From Azospirillum brasilense (GTDB lineage: Bacteria; Pseudomonadota; Alphaproteobacteria; Azospirillales; Azospirillaceae): a DNA stretch of 64,000 bases. The notes beneath the pieces are model-generated. The model was not told the DNA's origin, did no database searches, and saw only the letters and a list, made by a program, of their open reading frames with translations. Made by a program: the position numbers and the translations under genes. Below, piece after piece: positions 18,592 to 27,080 of the stretch. The DNA lies in contig NZ_CP059453.1 in the NCBI RefSeq assembly GCF_022023855.1, forward strand, positions 498,001 through 562,000, in the 5' to 3' direction. The first letter of the stretch is position 1. Every line of letters starts with the position of its first letter.

Positions 18592-19824
18592 TCAGCGCTT
18601 CAGGCGGGTGGTTTCGTCCACCATCTCGTCGGCGGTGCGCACCAGCGTGGCGTTGGAGGAGTAGGCGCGCTGCGTCTCGATCAGCGACACCAGCTCCTCC
18701 GCGATGTCGACGTTCGACTGCTCCAGCGCGTAGCCGGCGACCGAGCCGGCGGTGCCGCTGTTGCCGTTGCTCAGCGTCATCGTGCCGCTGTCGATGCCCA
18801 ACGTGTAGGTGTTGCCGTCCTGCGGGACCAGCCCGCCGGGGTTGACCACGTCGGCGACCGGCACCTGATAGAGCGGCTGGCGGGCGCCGTTGTCGTAGAC
18901 CGCCCACAGCGTGCCCGCCTTGTCGACGTCCACCGTGCTGACGCGGCCGGCGCGGGCGCCGTCGCCCATGAACTGCGGCACGTAATCGCCGTTGAGCTGC
19001 GTCAGGTTGCCGACGGTGACGTTGACGGTGTCGGGCGTCGGGTTGGCCGGCGAGGTCAGCGTGATCTGCGGCAGGGCACCCGCCGGCAGGCCGGCGTTGG
19101 CGCCCGTGGTGTCGAAGGTGACGGTGTTGGTGGACAGCGTCGCGGTGTAGCCGGCGGGCGGCGTGACCGACAGCGTCCATTCGTTCGGGTTGGCCGTCTT
19201 CGTCCAGGTCATCGTGACGTCGAGCGGGTTGCCGAGACCGTCGTAGAGCGAGGTGGAGGTGTCGAAGCTGGTGCCGTTCGTGGCCTGCGCCGGCAGGTTG
19301 CCGGCAAAGCTCATCTGCGACGTCTTGCTGCCGCCATAGGCCAGCCCGGCGATGGAGACGGCGCTCAGCCCATCGAAGCTGCTGCGGTTCACCGCGGGCA
19401 GGCTGCCGTCCGGGCCCAGCTTCCAGGCCTGGAGATACTGGCCGGCGCTGTTGCGCAGGAAGCCCTGGTCGTCGGGCAGGAAGCTGCCGGCGCGGGTCAG
19501 CGCGTAGCCGGGCGAGGTTCCGGTGGTGCCGGCGTTGTCGGCGACGACGAAGAAGCCGCGCCCCTCGATGGCCATGTCGGTGGCGGACTGGGTGCCCTGG
19601 ATGGTCCCGTCCTTCAACACCTGATAATGCACGTTGGAGCGGACGCCGCCCGCGGAGTAGTTGCTCGTCGAGCCGGAGGAGGTCATCAGCGTCGAGAAGT
19701 CGACCGCGGCGCGCTTGTAGCCGATGGTGGCGGAGTTGCTGATGTTGTCCGAAATGGCGGCCATCCGCGAGCTTTGCGCGGACATGCCGCTCACACCGGA
19801 CCGCATGGCGCTGAACAGGCTCAT
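18592..19824 (-). CDS. flgE: flagellar hook protein FlgE
   Basis: A 410-aa hook subunit and first gene of the leftward flagellar operon. The N-terminal axial motif MRSGVSGMSAQSSRMAAISDNISNSATIGYKRA and C-terminal NVDIAEELVSLIETQRAYSSNATLVRTADEMVDETTRLKR are diagnostic. The central part (FlgE D2) is rich in Thr, Ser, Asn and Gly. Upstream (19825-20115) is a shared intergenic region with the cold-shock gene; no clear sigma-28 or sigma-54 box could be assigned. Whether this is the polar or the lateral flagellum hook cannot be decided here. Confidence 0.95.
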   Translation of the reverse strand: MSLFSAMRSGVSGMSAQSSRMAAISDNISNSATIGYKRAAVDFSTLMTSSGSTSNYSAGGVRSNVHYQVLKDGTIQGTQSATDMAIEGRGFFVVADNAGTTGTSPGYALTRAGSFLPDDQGFLRNSAGQYLQAWKLGPDGSLPAVNRSSFDGLSAVSIAGLAYGGSKTSQMSFAGNLPAQATNGTSFDTSTSLYDGLGNPLDVTMTWTKTANPNEWTLSVTPPAGYTATLSTNTVTFDTTGANAGLPAGALPQITLTSPANPTPDTVNVTVGNLTQLNGDYVPQFMGDGARAGRVSTVDVDKAGTLWAVYDNGARQPLYQVPVADVVNPGGLVPQDGNTYTLGIDSGTMTLSNGNSGTAGSVAGYALEQSNVDIAEELVSLIETQRAYSSNATLVRTADEMVDETTRLKR

Positions 19825-20115
19825 CGGGAGATCCTCATCCTAAAACGGTTGGGCCGGAAGCGAGCCACGGGATTCTCCGCGATGGACTTCGGAGGGGAGA
19901 GTACAGGGCGGCTTTTAAAGCGGATTTAAAGAGCGTTTTTGTGCGTTTACTTAAAATTTTTCGCTCTTTTGCTGTGGCTGTCCGTTGGGCCGGCGGCTGG
20001 GGGCGCCTCTTTCCCGTGGGAAAGGGTGAAACCGAAGTGCGATTGCGGGGGCGGCGAACGGATGCCGCATTGCGCGGATCGACAAATCCGGTCACTGTTG
20101 GACCGGTTGTCCTCC

Positions 20116-20742
20116 ATGCATCGAGTGTCCAGAGTGAGCGAAGAGCAAAAGCAGCAGGTTACGGCGGTCGTCAAATGGTACAAGGCCGACAAGGGCTTCG
20201 GCTTCGTCCGCTTCGCCGACGGAAGCGGTGAGGCGTTTCTGCATTCCCGGGTTCTCGCCTCGCTGGGCGAGGTGTCGCTGACCGAGGGCACCGGCCTCGT
20301 CTGCGACATCGCCGAGACCCCGAAGGGGCCGCAGGTCGTGGCCATCCATTCCATCACCCCCGCCGACCCGGCGGAGGCCAAGCCGGCCCGCGCGCCGAAG
20401 CAGCGCCGCCAGCGCCAGCTGGAGGGCGGCGACCCCCAGGCCGTGCGCCCCGCCGCTCCGGCGGCCATCCGCGAGCCCAAGCCGCGGCGCGAGCGGTCGG
20501 CCCCGGCCCTGATGCCGGTGCCCACCGGTGAGATGATCTACGGCACCGTGCGTTGGTACAATCTGGACAGCCAGTCCGGCCTGATCGACCCGTGGGACGA
20601 CGAGACGGGAATCGGCGTCTATTTCGACCGTGCGATCCTGCGCCAGTCCGGGCTGGAAGTGGTGGCCGACGGCGAGGACGTGCGTTTCGTCGCCGTGCCG
20701 GGCGACGGCGGCCCGACCGCGCTGCGCGTCGAACTGGTGTGA
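20116..20742 (+). CDS. protein with two cold-shock domains
   Basis: A 208-aa RNA/ssDNA-binding protein with two cold-shock domains. The first (residues about 14-82) has VVKWYKADKGFGFVRFADGSGEAFLHSRVL with the RNP1-like KGFGFV motif. A Pro/Ala/Arg-rich basic linker (about 85-140) follows. The second domain (about 143-207) is divergent: TVRWYNLDSQSGLIDPWDDETGIGVYFDRAIL, in which the KGFGF motif is replaced by SQSGLI, so aromatic RNA-stacking residues are partly lost. The start at 20116 is preferred; a GTG at 20134 is possible. The upstream AT-rich region near 19910-19970 may carry the promoter. Confidence 0.85.
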   Translation: MHRVSRVSEEQKQQVTAVVKWYKADKGFGFVRFADGSGEAFLHSRVLASLGEVSLTEGTGLVCDIAETPKGPQVVAIHSITPADPAEAKPARAPKQRRQRQLEGGDPQAVRPAAPAAIREPKPRRERSAPALMPVPTGEMIYGTVRWYNLDSQSGLIDPWDDETGIGVYFDRAILRQSGLEVVADGEDVRFVAVPGDGGPTALRVELV

Positions 20743-20817
20743 GCCGACAGGATTCGGGCGCCGTCGGGGTCTCTGCCCGGCGGCGCCTGCTTCAGAGCGG
20801 AACCTTGGCTGACGCGA

Positions 20818-21141
20818 TCAGCGGGGCGTGAAGGACCGCGAGGGGCGGCGCTCGACGACCACCGGCGGGCGCTGGTCCATGCCGCCGGAGGGGCGGGACG
20901 GATAGTGGCCGCGGGATTCGGAGGAGTCCATCCGCCCGGCGGCCTCGCGCACCTCGAAGATGCGGCGTTCGACTGGCAGGCTCTCCGCCAGGACGATCAC
21001 GGTGTTGAGCGAGATCCGGTCGATCGCTGGCTCCATCCGGTCGGCGCGCAGCCGGCCCGCCTGCACAAGTTCCTCCACCTCGGCTTCCGAGCACTTCAGC
21101 CAGGCCGCCGCCTCGGCGATGGAGAGTGACTGGTCGCGCAT
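20818..21141 (-). CDS. helix-turn-helix (excisionase-like) hypothetical protein
   Basis: A 107-aa protein. The N-terminal part (residues about 6-45: LSIAEAAAWLKCSEAEVEELVQAGRLRADRM) reads as a MerR/excisionase-type winged helix that begins with a Ser/Thr-containing helix and ends in a beta wing. The C-terminal 40 residues are Arg/Pro/Ser rich and probably disordered. The ATG at 21141 is preferred to the upstream starts because a GGAG stretch precedes it. It converges with the cold-shock gene (75 bp). Target and role are unknown. Confidence 0.6.
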   Translation of the reverse strand: MRDQSLSIAEAAAWLKCSEAEVEELVQAGRLRADRMEPAIDRISLNTVIVLAESLPVERRIFEVREAAGRMDSSESRGHYPSRPSGGMDQRPPVVVERRPSRSFTPR

Positions 21142-21270
21142 CGAAGAAGCTCCAAGACTGGGGTGGGGACGGGAAACCGGGTTGCCAATAGGGGTGTACC
21201 CGATTTCCGCGCCGAACAACAGGGTGGCGAAGGGGCGTCCCGCCACAAGACGCCCGGAAACCGCCTCTTT

Positions 21271-22314
21271 TTACTCCTTGGTCACGCTCCGGCAGCGCTG
21301 CTGAAGCAGGGCGACGGCCTGGGCGGCCTCGTCGCCCTGCAGGGTAAAGGCCCGTTCGTCCAGCAGCCGTCCATCGGCGTTGAAGGCGCGGACGAACAGG
21401 CCATGCGCGGTGCTGGTCACCACCGCGTCCACCACCGCGTCCGCCGTCTCGTCGCTCGCCACGTCGATGAAGGACGCGAGTTCCGACAGCTCGCCGTCGT
21501 CCGTCCAGTCGGCCTCGGCGATCAGGTCGAGCAGATCGTTCAGCCCGCCGGCCGGTTCGCAGCGCTGGACGCGCGGGTCGGCGCCCTGGATGGCCGCGGT
21601 GAAGCGGGTCAGCGCCTCGCGGATGCGGGTTTCCTCCGCGGGGTCGAGTTCGGGTTCGCCGTCCTCGCCGATGCGGGCCAGACCGAGGAAATCGGGAACC
21701 GCATCCTCGCCGGCGGCCTCGACGGCGTCCGCCTCCTCCTCGATCAGCCCGACGACGCCGACCAGCCGGGTGCCGGCGTCCGCCGGATCGGCCAGCAGGT
21801 CGGCCTCGCGGACGAAGCGCAGCGCCGCGTCGGTCGAATCCAGCAGGCGCAGCAGCAGGGTGCGGCGGTCGGCGGCCTCCAGATAGACCAGCGCCTCCGG
21901 CTCCAGCCAGACCGGCAGCAGGCGGGTGTCGGCGGCGGTTTCCAGCAGGCCGGTGGAATCCAGCGCCTCTTCGATGGCGGCGGCGGCGGGCGGTTGCGAC
22001 AGGTCGCCGGACACCTCCACCGCCAGCCAGAAGAGGGTGGCGATCATGTCGTCGCCCTGGGAGTCGGTGCGCCGGACGGATTCGGCGATGGTCTCCACCT
22101 CGTCCAGAAACTCCGGCTGCTCCTCCTCGCGCAGCTTGTCCAGCGCGGCCTCAAGCACCGCTTGGCGGCCGGCGTCCAGCGTCTCGTCGAGCAGTTCGTC
22201 GAAGCGGCGGTCGCTGTTGCGCCAATAGCGGACCAGGCGGTCCGCCGGCGTGCCCGTGAAGGTTCCGGTGGCCGGCTTGTCCGCGCCGTTCCGCCCGTTG
22301 CCTGTCTTTGCCAT
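21271..22314 (-). CDS. hypothetical acidic protein, 347 aa
   Basis: An acidic, Leu/Ala/Glu-rich cytosolic protein without signal peptide or membrane segments. The N-terminal 30 residues are Gly/Asn/Thr rich; the rest looks helical, with repeated patterns such as TLLLRLLDSTDAALRFVREADLLADPADAGTRL. The C-terminal region contains a beta-like stretch (TSTAHGLFVRAFNADGRLLDERAF). I do not recognise a family. The ATG at 22314 has an AGGAGAGG ribosome binding site; the longer open frame upstream runs through the oppositely oriented small gene region. The codon pattern is that of a real gene. Confidence 0.72.
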   Translation of the reverse strand: MAKTGNGRNGADKPATGTFTGTPADRLVRYWRNSDRRFDELLDETLDAGRQAVLEAALDKLREEEQPEFLDEVETIAESVRRTDSQGDDMIATLFWLAVEVSGDLSQPPAAAAIEEALDSTGLLETAADTRLLPVWLEPEALVYLEAADRRTLLLRLLDSTDAALRFVREADLLADPADAGTRLVGVVGLIEEEADAVEAAGEDAVPDFLGLARIGEDGEPELDPAEETRIREALTRFTAAIQGADPRVQRCEPAGGLNDLLDLIAEADWTDDGELSELASFIDVASDETADAVVDAVVTSTAHGLFVRAFNADGRLLDERAFTLQGDEAAQAVALLQQRCRSVTKE

Positions 22315-22506
22315 GCTGCCTCTCCTGACTGGTCCGCCGGCGCCGTCGGGCGCGGGGGTGACGATACGGGCAGTGACCGTAGTGGCCGGAGGGCGCGCTG
22401 GCAAGCCGCCTGTCAAGCCGTTGTCTTGCGCTTTCAGGGCACTCGACAGCGGCGCCCGTCCTGCGGCAGGCTGGGGCCCGCAATCAAAAGCCGGAGGGCA
22501 GGGCCC

Positions 22507-22710
22507 GTGACGACGCGCGATGAGACCGAGGTCCTGCTGGCGGAGCTTCGCAAAGGCTTCGGCGTGGCCTCGAACAGTGAGCTTCTGCATCTGCTCGCCG
22601 CGCTGGGGCGGGTCGTGCTGGACGAATCCAGCCGCGACGAGCGCGGCCGCCGCGTGCTGAAGATCGTCGGCAAGGGTGGGCGCGAACGCCAGATCGTGAT
22701 TTCGGAATAA
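22507..22710 (+). CDS. small hypothetical protein, 67 aa
   Basis: A GTG-initiated 67-aa protein preceded by GGAGGGCAGGG. The sequence is balanced (TRDETEVLLAELRKGFGVASN, then LLAALGRVVLDESSRDERG, ending in a basic RRVLKIVGKGGRERQIVISE), suggesting two helices and a beta hairpin. No family is recognised. It is divergent from the 347-aa hypothetical and ends 8 bp before a strong terminator, which supports its being expressed. A much longer open frame in the same phase (from 21163) is a shadow of the opposite gene. Confidence 0.58.
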   Translation: MTTRDETEVLLAELRKGFGVASNSELLHLLAALGRVVLDESSRDERGRRVLKIVGKGGRERQIVISE

Positions 22711-22717
22711 AGGAAGG

Positions 22718-22755
22718 ACGCCCTTCCCCGCGCACCGCCGCGGGGAAGGGCGTTT
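22718..22755. terminator. bidirectional intrinsic terminator
   Basis: A perfect 15-bp inverted repeat (22718-22732 paired with 22739-22753) with a 6-nt loop, followed by a short T-run on the + strand. It lies between the convergent small + gene (ends 22710) and the chemoreceptor gene (ends 22759 on the minus strand), so it can serve both. Confidence 0.85.
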
Positions 22756-22758
22756 CCG

Positions 22759-24957
22759 TCAGCTCGCGCGGACGCGCTGGAGGAAGCCGGACAGCTCGCG
22801 GTTGAGCGCGTTGGCGCCGTCGGCGAGGTCGTGGGCCTTGTCGAGAAGCGTGCGGGCGGCGGTGCCGCTGCGGTCGGCGGCGGCGTTGACGCCGGCGATG
22901 GTCTGCGTCACCTCGGTGGTGCCCAGCGCCGCCTGATGGACGTTGCGGGCGATCTCCTTGGTGGCCGCGCTCTGCTGCTCCACCGCCGCGGCGACGGTGG
23001 CGCCGATGGTGCCGACGCGGGTGACGACCTGGACAACCGCCTGGATCTCCTGCACGGCCTCGCCGGTGGCACTCTGGATGCCGGCGGCCTGGGCGGCGAT
23101 CTCGCCGGTGGCGCGGGCGGTCTGGGCGGCCAGCGCCTTCACCTCGTTGGCGACGACGGCGAAGCCCTTGCCGGCTTCCCCGGCGCGCGCCGCCTCGATG
23201 GTGGCGTTGAGCGCCAGCAGGTTGGTCTGGCTGGCGATGTCGTTGATGAGATCGACGACGCGTCCGATGCTCTGCACGGAGTCCGCAAGGCCGCCGATCT
23301 GCCCGTTGGCGCGCTCGGCCAGCGTCATCGCCTCGCGGACGATGTTGGTGGATTCGGTGATCTGGCGGGTGATCTCCTCGATGGAGCTGGTGAGCTGCTC
23401 CGACGCGGCGGCGACCGTCTCCACGTTGGCCGAGGTCTGCTCGGTCGCGGCGGCGACGCTGGTGGCGAGACGGTTGGTCTCCTCCGCCGTGGCCGACATG
23501 CTGCGGGCGCTTTCCTCCATTTCGGTGGATTCCGCCACGAAGCGGCTGACCACGCTGCCGACGGCCCCCTCGAAGCTGCTGGCGATCTCCTCCAGCGAGC
23601 GCTTGCGGTCCTCCTCGGCGCGGCGGGCGGATTCGATCTGCTCGGCCTCCAGCCGGCGCTTGGCGAGGGCGTTCTCGCGGAAGACCTCCACCGTGCGGGC
23701 CATGGCGGAGATCTCGTCGCGGCCGCCGGACGGAACCGTCACGTCGAGGTCGCCGGCGGCGATGCGCTCCATCCCGCCCTGGAGGGTGAGCAGGCGGCGC
23801 ACCACCATGCGGCGTACGAAGACCAGAACGACCAGCGCCGACAGCAGCAGGCTGACCACGCCGACCCCGATCTGAAGGATCGTGCCGTTGGACAAGGCCT
23901 TCTCGCTGTCCTCTGCGGCGGTGGTGATGGCGCCCTCCTGCGTGTGCACGAGGTTCACGACTGCCATGGACAGCGTTTCGGACAGGCTCAGGTTGTTGGT
24001 CAGCAGGTCCCGCTGCGCCTTCAGAATCTCCAGCTCGGCCAGCCGGGTGGGAATCAGCCCGTTCGGCTCGATCGAGAGGGTTTCGATCGCCTTCAGCGGT
24101 TCGGCCATCGCCTCGCGCGAGGCTTCGGGCAACTGTCCGGAGTTGGCGGTCATCGTGGTGACGAGGATGCGCGTCTGCGCCTCGATGATCGACAGCCGGT
24201 TCTCGTCGGAGCTGGCGGCGGCTTCGGTCAGCAGGCCGCGGACGGTGGTGGCGCCGTCGTCGATGCCGCGGACGATGGCGAGCTGCTCCTCGGTCTGGAG
24301 ATACTCCTCGCCGGCCTTCAGTCGCTCCTCCGCCGGGCGGGTGTCGTCCCGGAAGGCGGCGCGCTGCATGTCCACGCCGCTGCCGTGGATCGATTTCCAG
24401 GGCGCCACGAGCTGCGACAGGCGCCGCGTGGCGATGACCACCTGCTCCAGCAGTTCGGAGCGGCGGTCGCTCAGCCCGATCCGCTTGTCCGCCGCCTGAT
24501 CGAGCAGCGTGACGTTGGCGAGCAGGGCCTGGGCGGCGCTGCTGGCGGCGGCTGTTTCGGACGGATTGCCGGCGTGGGACGCGGCGTTGGCGCTGTTCTG
24601 CTCCAGGTCGGCCAGATCGCGCAGCTCGCGTTCGAAGTCGTGCCGCTCCATGGCGATGCGCGCCGCGAGATCCGCCTTCTCCTCCTTGCTGGTGACGGAG
24701 CGGAAGGCGGGGGCCAGCGCGTCGATGCGGCCCGCGTGCTGGGCCGCCCGCAGGGCGCCGAGCGCGGACGGCACGGCCTCCGCGGTGATGACCTGCAGCG
24801 TCCGGCCGAAGCCGGCGTATCCGGTCAGCGCCACCCCGATGGCGACGAGCGTGCAGCACATCACGGCGCCGACGCCGGTGAACAGGCGCCCCTGAACGCC
24901 CCCCAGCCGGCTTGGACGCACCGCCTTATCCTGGGCAATTTCTAACGGTTTGGACAT
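22759..24957 (-). CDS. methyl-accepting chemotaxis protein
   Basis: A 732-aa transmembrane chemoreceptor. TM1 is at residues about 28-50 (GAVMCCTLVAIGVALTGYAGF) and TM2 at about 357-379 (IGVGVVSLLLSALVVLVFV). A large helical periplasmic ligand domain (about 55-350) lies between them, HBM/four-helix-like in pattern. It is followed by HAMP (RRLLTLQGGMERIAAGDLDVTVP) and the cytoplasmic signalling domain with the conserved hairpin tip SQTNLLALNATIEAARAGE AGKGFAVVANEVKALA. There is no C-terminal CheB/CheR-tethering pentapeptide. The ligand is unknown. The gene is monocistronic, with a strong terminator downstream. Confidence 0.95.
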   Translation of the reverse strand: MSKPLEIAQDKAVRPSRLGGVQGRLFTGVGAVMCCTLVAIGVALTGYAGFGRTLQVITAEAVPSALGALRAAQHAGRIDALAPAFRSVTSKEEKADLAARIAMERHDFERELRDLADLEQNSANAASHAGNPSETAAASSAAQALLANVTLLDQAADKRIGLSDRRSELLEQVVIATRRLSQLVAPWKSIHGSGVDMQRAAFRDDTRPAEERLKAGEEYLQTEEQLAIVRGIDDGATTVRGLLTEAAASSDENRLSIIEAQTRILVTTMTANSGQLPEASREAMAEPLKAIETLSIEPNGLIPTRLAELEILKAQRDLLTNNLSLSETLSMAVVNLVHTQEGAITTAAEDSEKALSNGTILQIGVGVVSLLLSALVVLVFVRRMVVRRLLTLQGGMERIAAGDLDVTVPSGGRDEISAMARTVEVFRENALAKRRLEAEQIESARRAEEDRKRSLEEIASSFEGAVGSVVSRFVAESTEMEESARSMSATAEETNRLATSVAAATEQTSANVETVAAASEQLTSSIEEITRQITESTNIVREAMTLAERANGQIGGLADSVQSIGRVVDLINDIASQTNLLALNATIEAARAGEAGKGFAVVANEVKALAAQTARATGEIAAQAAGIQSATGEAVQEIQAVVQVVTRVGTIGATVAAAVEQQSAATKEIARNVHQAALGTTEVTQTIAGVNAAADRSGTAARTLLDKAHDLADGANALNRELSGFLQRVRAS

Positions 24958-25040
24958 GTCATCTCTTCCCCAACGGCGGTCTTGCTTCTCGTTGGCCCCG
25001 CCGCACGCCGTCCGCGGCAGGCCTTATCCCTTTCTTCCCG

Positions 25041-25718
25041 TCAGCCGAGCCAGGCCGTGTGGGCCAGAACCTCGTTCGAGCCCCGCCAGACCATGTCGAG
25101 CGCAACATAAGTGATGATCGCAAGACCGATCCAACCAATCCAGCGATGTTTGTGCAGAACACGTGCAATTACGTTCGCGGCGGCGCCCATCAACGCCACC
25201 GAGAGCAGCAGGCCGAGCACAAGCACGGTCGGATGCTCCTTGGCAGCACCGGCCACAGCCAGCACATTGTCAAGCGACATCGACACATCGGCCACCACGA
25301 TCTGCCAGACGGCGGCGCCCACGGTCGCCGCCCCCACGGCGGCGACGGCCGTGTTGTTGTTGATGGAGGCGGTTCCGGGCAGGACGTCGGGGGCGTTCAG
25401 CGCCTCTTCCGGCGTGATTTCGTCGGCGCCCTGGGAGCGCAGTTCGCGGAACATCTTCCAGCAGACCCAGAGCAGAAGCACGCCGCCGGCCAGAGTCAGC
25501 CCGATGATGGCGAGAAGCTGCGTGGTCATCAGCGCGAAGATGATACGCAGCACGATGGCCGCGCTGATGCCCCACAGGATGACCCGGCGCCGCTGCTCCG
25601 CGGGAACGGCGGCGGCGGCCATGCCGACCACGATGGCGTTGTCGCCGGCCAGAACAAGGTCGATGGCGACCACCTGCCCGAAAGCGACGAGTTGCGGCCA
25701 GAGTTCGGCGGTCATCAT
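25041..25718 (-). CDS. TerC-family integral membrane protein
   Basis: A 225-aa, seven-helix protein of the TerC/YjbE group. Conserved acidic motifs in the membrane are visible: DLVLAGDNAIVVGMAA near the N-terminus and VADVSMSLDNVLAVAGAA in the second half, the repeated D-x-x-x-x-D-N pattern typical of the family. Members export manganese or other metals or support metallation of exported proteins. It lies downstream of dctM on the same strand but is separated by a hairpin and 78 bp, so it is probably independent. No manganese (yybP-ykoY) riboswitch could be recognised in the short upstream gap. Confidence 0.88.
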   Translation of the reverse strand: MMTAELWPQLVAFGQVVAIDLVLAGDNAIVVGMAAAAVPAEQRRRVILWGISAAIVLRIIFALMTTQLLAIIGLTLAGGVLLLWVCWKMFRELRSQGADEITPEEALNAPDVLPGTASINNNTAVAAVGAATVGAAVWQIVVADVSMSLDNVLAVAGAAKEHPTVLVLGLLLSVALMGAAANVIARVLHKHRWIGWIGLAIITYVALDMVWRGSNEVLAHTAWLG

Positions 25719-25736
25719 GATTCGTCTCCATTGCAG

Positions 25737-25764
25737 CGGGGCGCCCGTTGATCGGAGCGCCCCG
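25737..25764 (-). terminator. hairpin after dctM
   Basis: Inverted repeat CGGGGCGC (25737-25744) with GCGCCCCG (25757-25764) and a 12-nt loop, located 33 bp downstream of the dctM stop on the minus strand. There is no T-run, so factor-independent termination is uncertain. Confidence 0.4.
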
Positions 25765-25796
25765 CGGTATCCTTGCTGTGCGGTTGGGGCGCCCGG

Positions 25797-27080
25797 TCAG
25801 CGCATGAGGAGGTGGGGGAGCCAGAGTGAGAAGGTGGGAACGTAGGTGACGAGGAGGAGGGTGACGAAGAGGGCGCCGTAGAAGGGTGTGATGGAGCGCA
25901 TGACCTCGCCGACGGAGACCTCGCCGATGGCGCAGCCGATGAACTGGGTGGTGCCGACGGGCGGGGTGTTGAGGCCGAGCGCGCAGTTGATCAGCATGAC
26001 GATGCCGAACTGCACCGGGTCCATGCCGTACTGCATGGCGATGGGCAGGAAGATCGGCGTGCAGATCAGGATCGTGCTCGCCATGTCCATGAAGGTGCCG
26101 AGCAGGAACAGGATGATGTTGATCAGCAGGAAGATGACCAGCGGGTTGGTCGAGATGCCGGCCATCAGCTCGCCGGTGATCTCGGCCACCTGATAGAGGC
26201 CCATGATGTACTGGAACATCGTGGAGACGCCGATCAGCAGCAGGACCACGCCGGTCGTCTTGACCGTCTTGGCGGCGGCGGCCAGGAAATGGTCCCAGGT
26301 CAGCGTGCGGTAGACGAAGGTGGTGAGCAGCAGGGCGTAGATCACCGCGATGGAGGCGGACTCGGTGGCGGTGAAGACGCCCGAGGTGATGCCGGCCAGG
26401 ATGATCACGACGATGAGCAGGCCGGGAGCGGCGGCGGCGAAGGAGCGGCCCAGGATGGCCCAGCCGGGGAAGGTGCCGGCGGGGTAGCCGCGCTTGACCG
26501 CGACGTAGTAGGCCGCCCCCAGGTTGCAGACCATCAGCAGCAGGGCGGGGACGATGCCCGCCGCGATCAGCGCGCCGATGGAGGCTTTGCCGCCGGCGGC
26601 CAGCGCGTAGATGATCATGTTGTGGCTGGTCGGCATCAGCGCGCCGACCAGGGCGGCGTGGGTGGTGACGTTGACGGCGTAGTCGGCGTGGTAGCCTTCG
26701 CGCTTCATCATCGGGATCATCACCGCACCCATGGCCGAGACGTCGGCGACGGGGGAGCCGGCGACGCCGCCGAACAGGGTGCAGGCGACGACGTTGGACA
26801 TGCCGAGGCCGCCGCGGATGTGGCCGACCATGTTCTTGGCGGTGGCGACGATCTTGTCGGCGACGCCGCCGTGGAGCATCAGCTCGCCGGAGAAGACGAA
26901 GAAGGGGATGGCGAGGAAGGAGAAGACGTTCATGCCGGACATCATCTGCTGGAAGATGACGGCGACGGGGAGGCCCTCGTAGAGGATGGTGCACAGCGCC
27001 GACAGGCCGATGGCGAAGGCGACCGGGATGCCCAGGACGAGGAAGCCGAAGAAGGTGACGGCGAGAATGGTCAGTTCCAT
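25797..27080 (-). CDS. dctM: TRAP transporter large permease (DctM)
   Basis: A 427-aa ion-transporter-like membrane subunit of a tripartite ATP-independent periplasmic transporter, with about 12 hydrophobic helices from the N-terminus (LTILAVTFFGFLVLGIPVAFAIGLSAL) onward. Typical motifs include FLAIPFFVFSGELM, MGAVMIPMMKREGY and NCALGLNTPPVGTTQF. The start at 27080 (MELTIL) is set by homology and overlaps the dctQ stop by 10 bp, showing translational coupling. It is the last gene of dctP-dctQ-dctM. It imports an organic acid using a Na+ or H+ gradient; by context the substrate may be a uronate (inference). Confidence 0.94.
   Translation of the reverse strand: MELTILAVTFFGFLVLGIPVAFAIGLSALCTILYEGLPVAVIFQQMMSGMNVFSFLAIPFFVFSGELMLHGGVADKIVATAKNMVGHIRGGLGMSNVVACTLFGGVAGSPVADVSAMGAVMIPMMKREGYHADYAVNVTTHAALVGALMPTSHNMIIYALAAGGKASIGALIAAGIVPALLLMVCNLGAAYYVAVKRGYPAGTFPGWAILGRSFAAAAPGLLIVVIILAGITSGVFTATESASIAVIYALLLTTFVYRTLTWDHFLAAAAKTVKTTGVVLLLIGVSTMFQYIMGLYQVAEITGELMAGISTNPLVIFLLINIILFLLGTFMDMASTILICTPIFLPIAMQYGMDPVQFGIVMLINCALGLNTPPVGTTQFIGCAIGEVSVGEVMRSITPFYGALFVTLLLVTYVPTFSLWLPHLLMR

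Noticed and set aside
19825..20115. Possible sigma-28 or sigma-54 promoter upstream of flgE
   Set aside because: AT-rich stretches are present, but no TAAA-N15-GCCGATAA or TGGCAC-N5-TTGC arrangement could be matched.
21163..22710. 515-aa + strand frame ending at 22710
   Set aside because: Only its last 67 codons, after a GTG with a ribosome binding site, look like protein; the rest is the shadow of the opposite 347-aa gene.
25719..25796. Manganese riboswitch in front of terC
   Set aside because: The gap upstream of terC is only 78 bases and is taken up by the dctM terminator-like hairpin; no yybP-ykoY features were seen.
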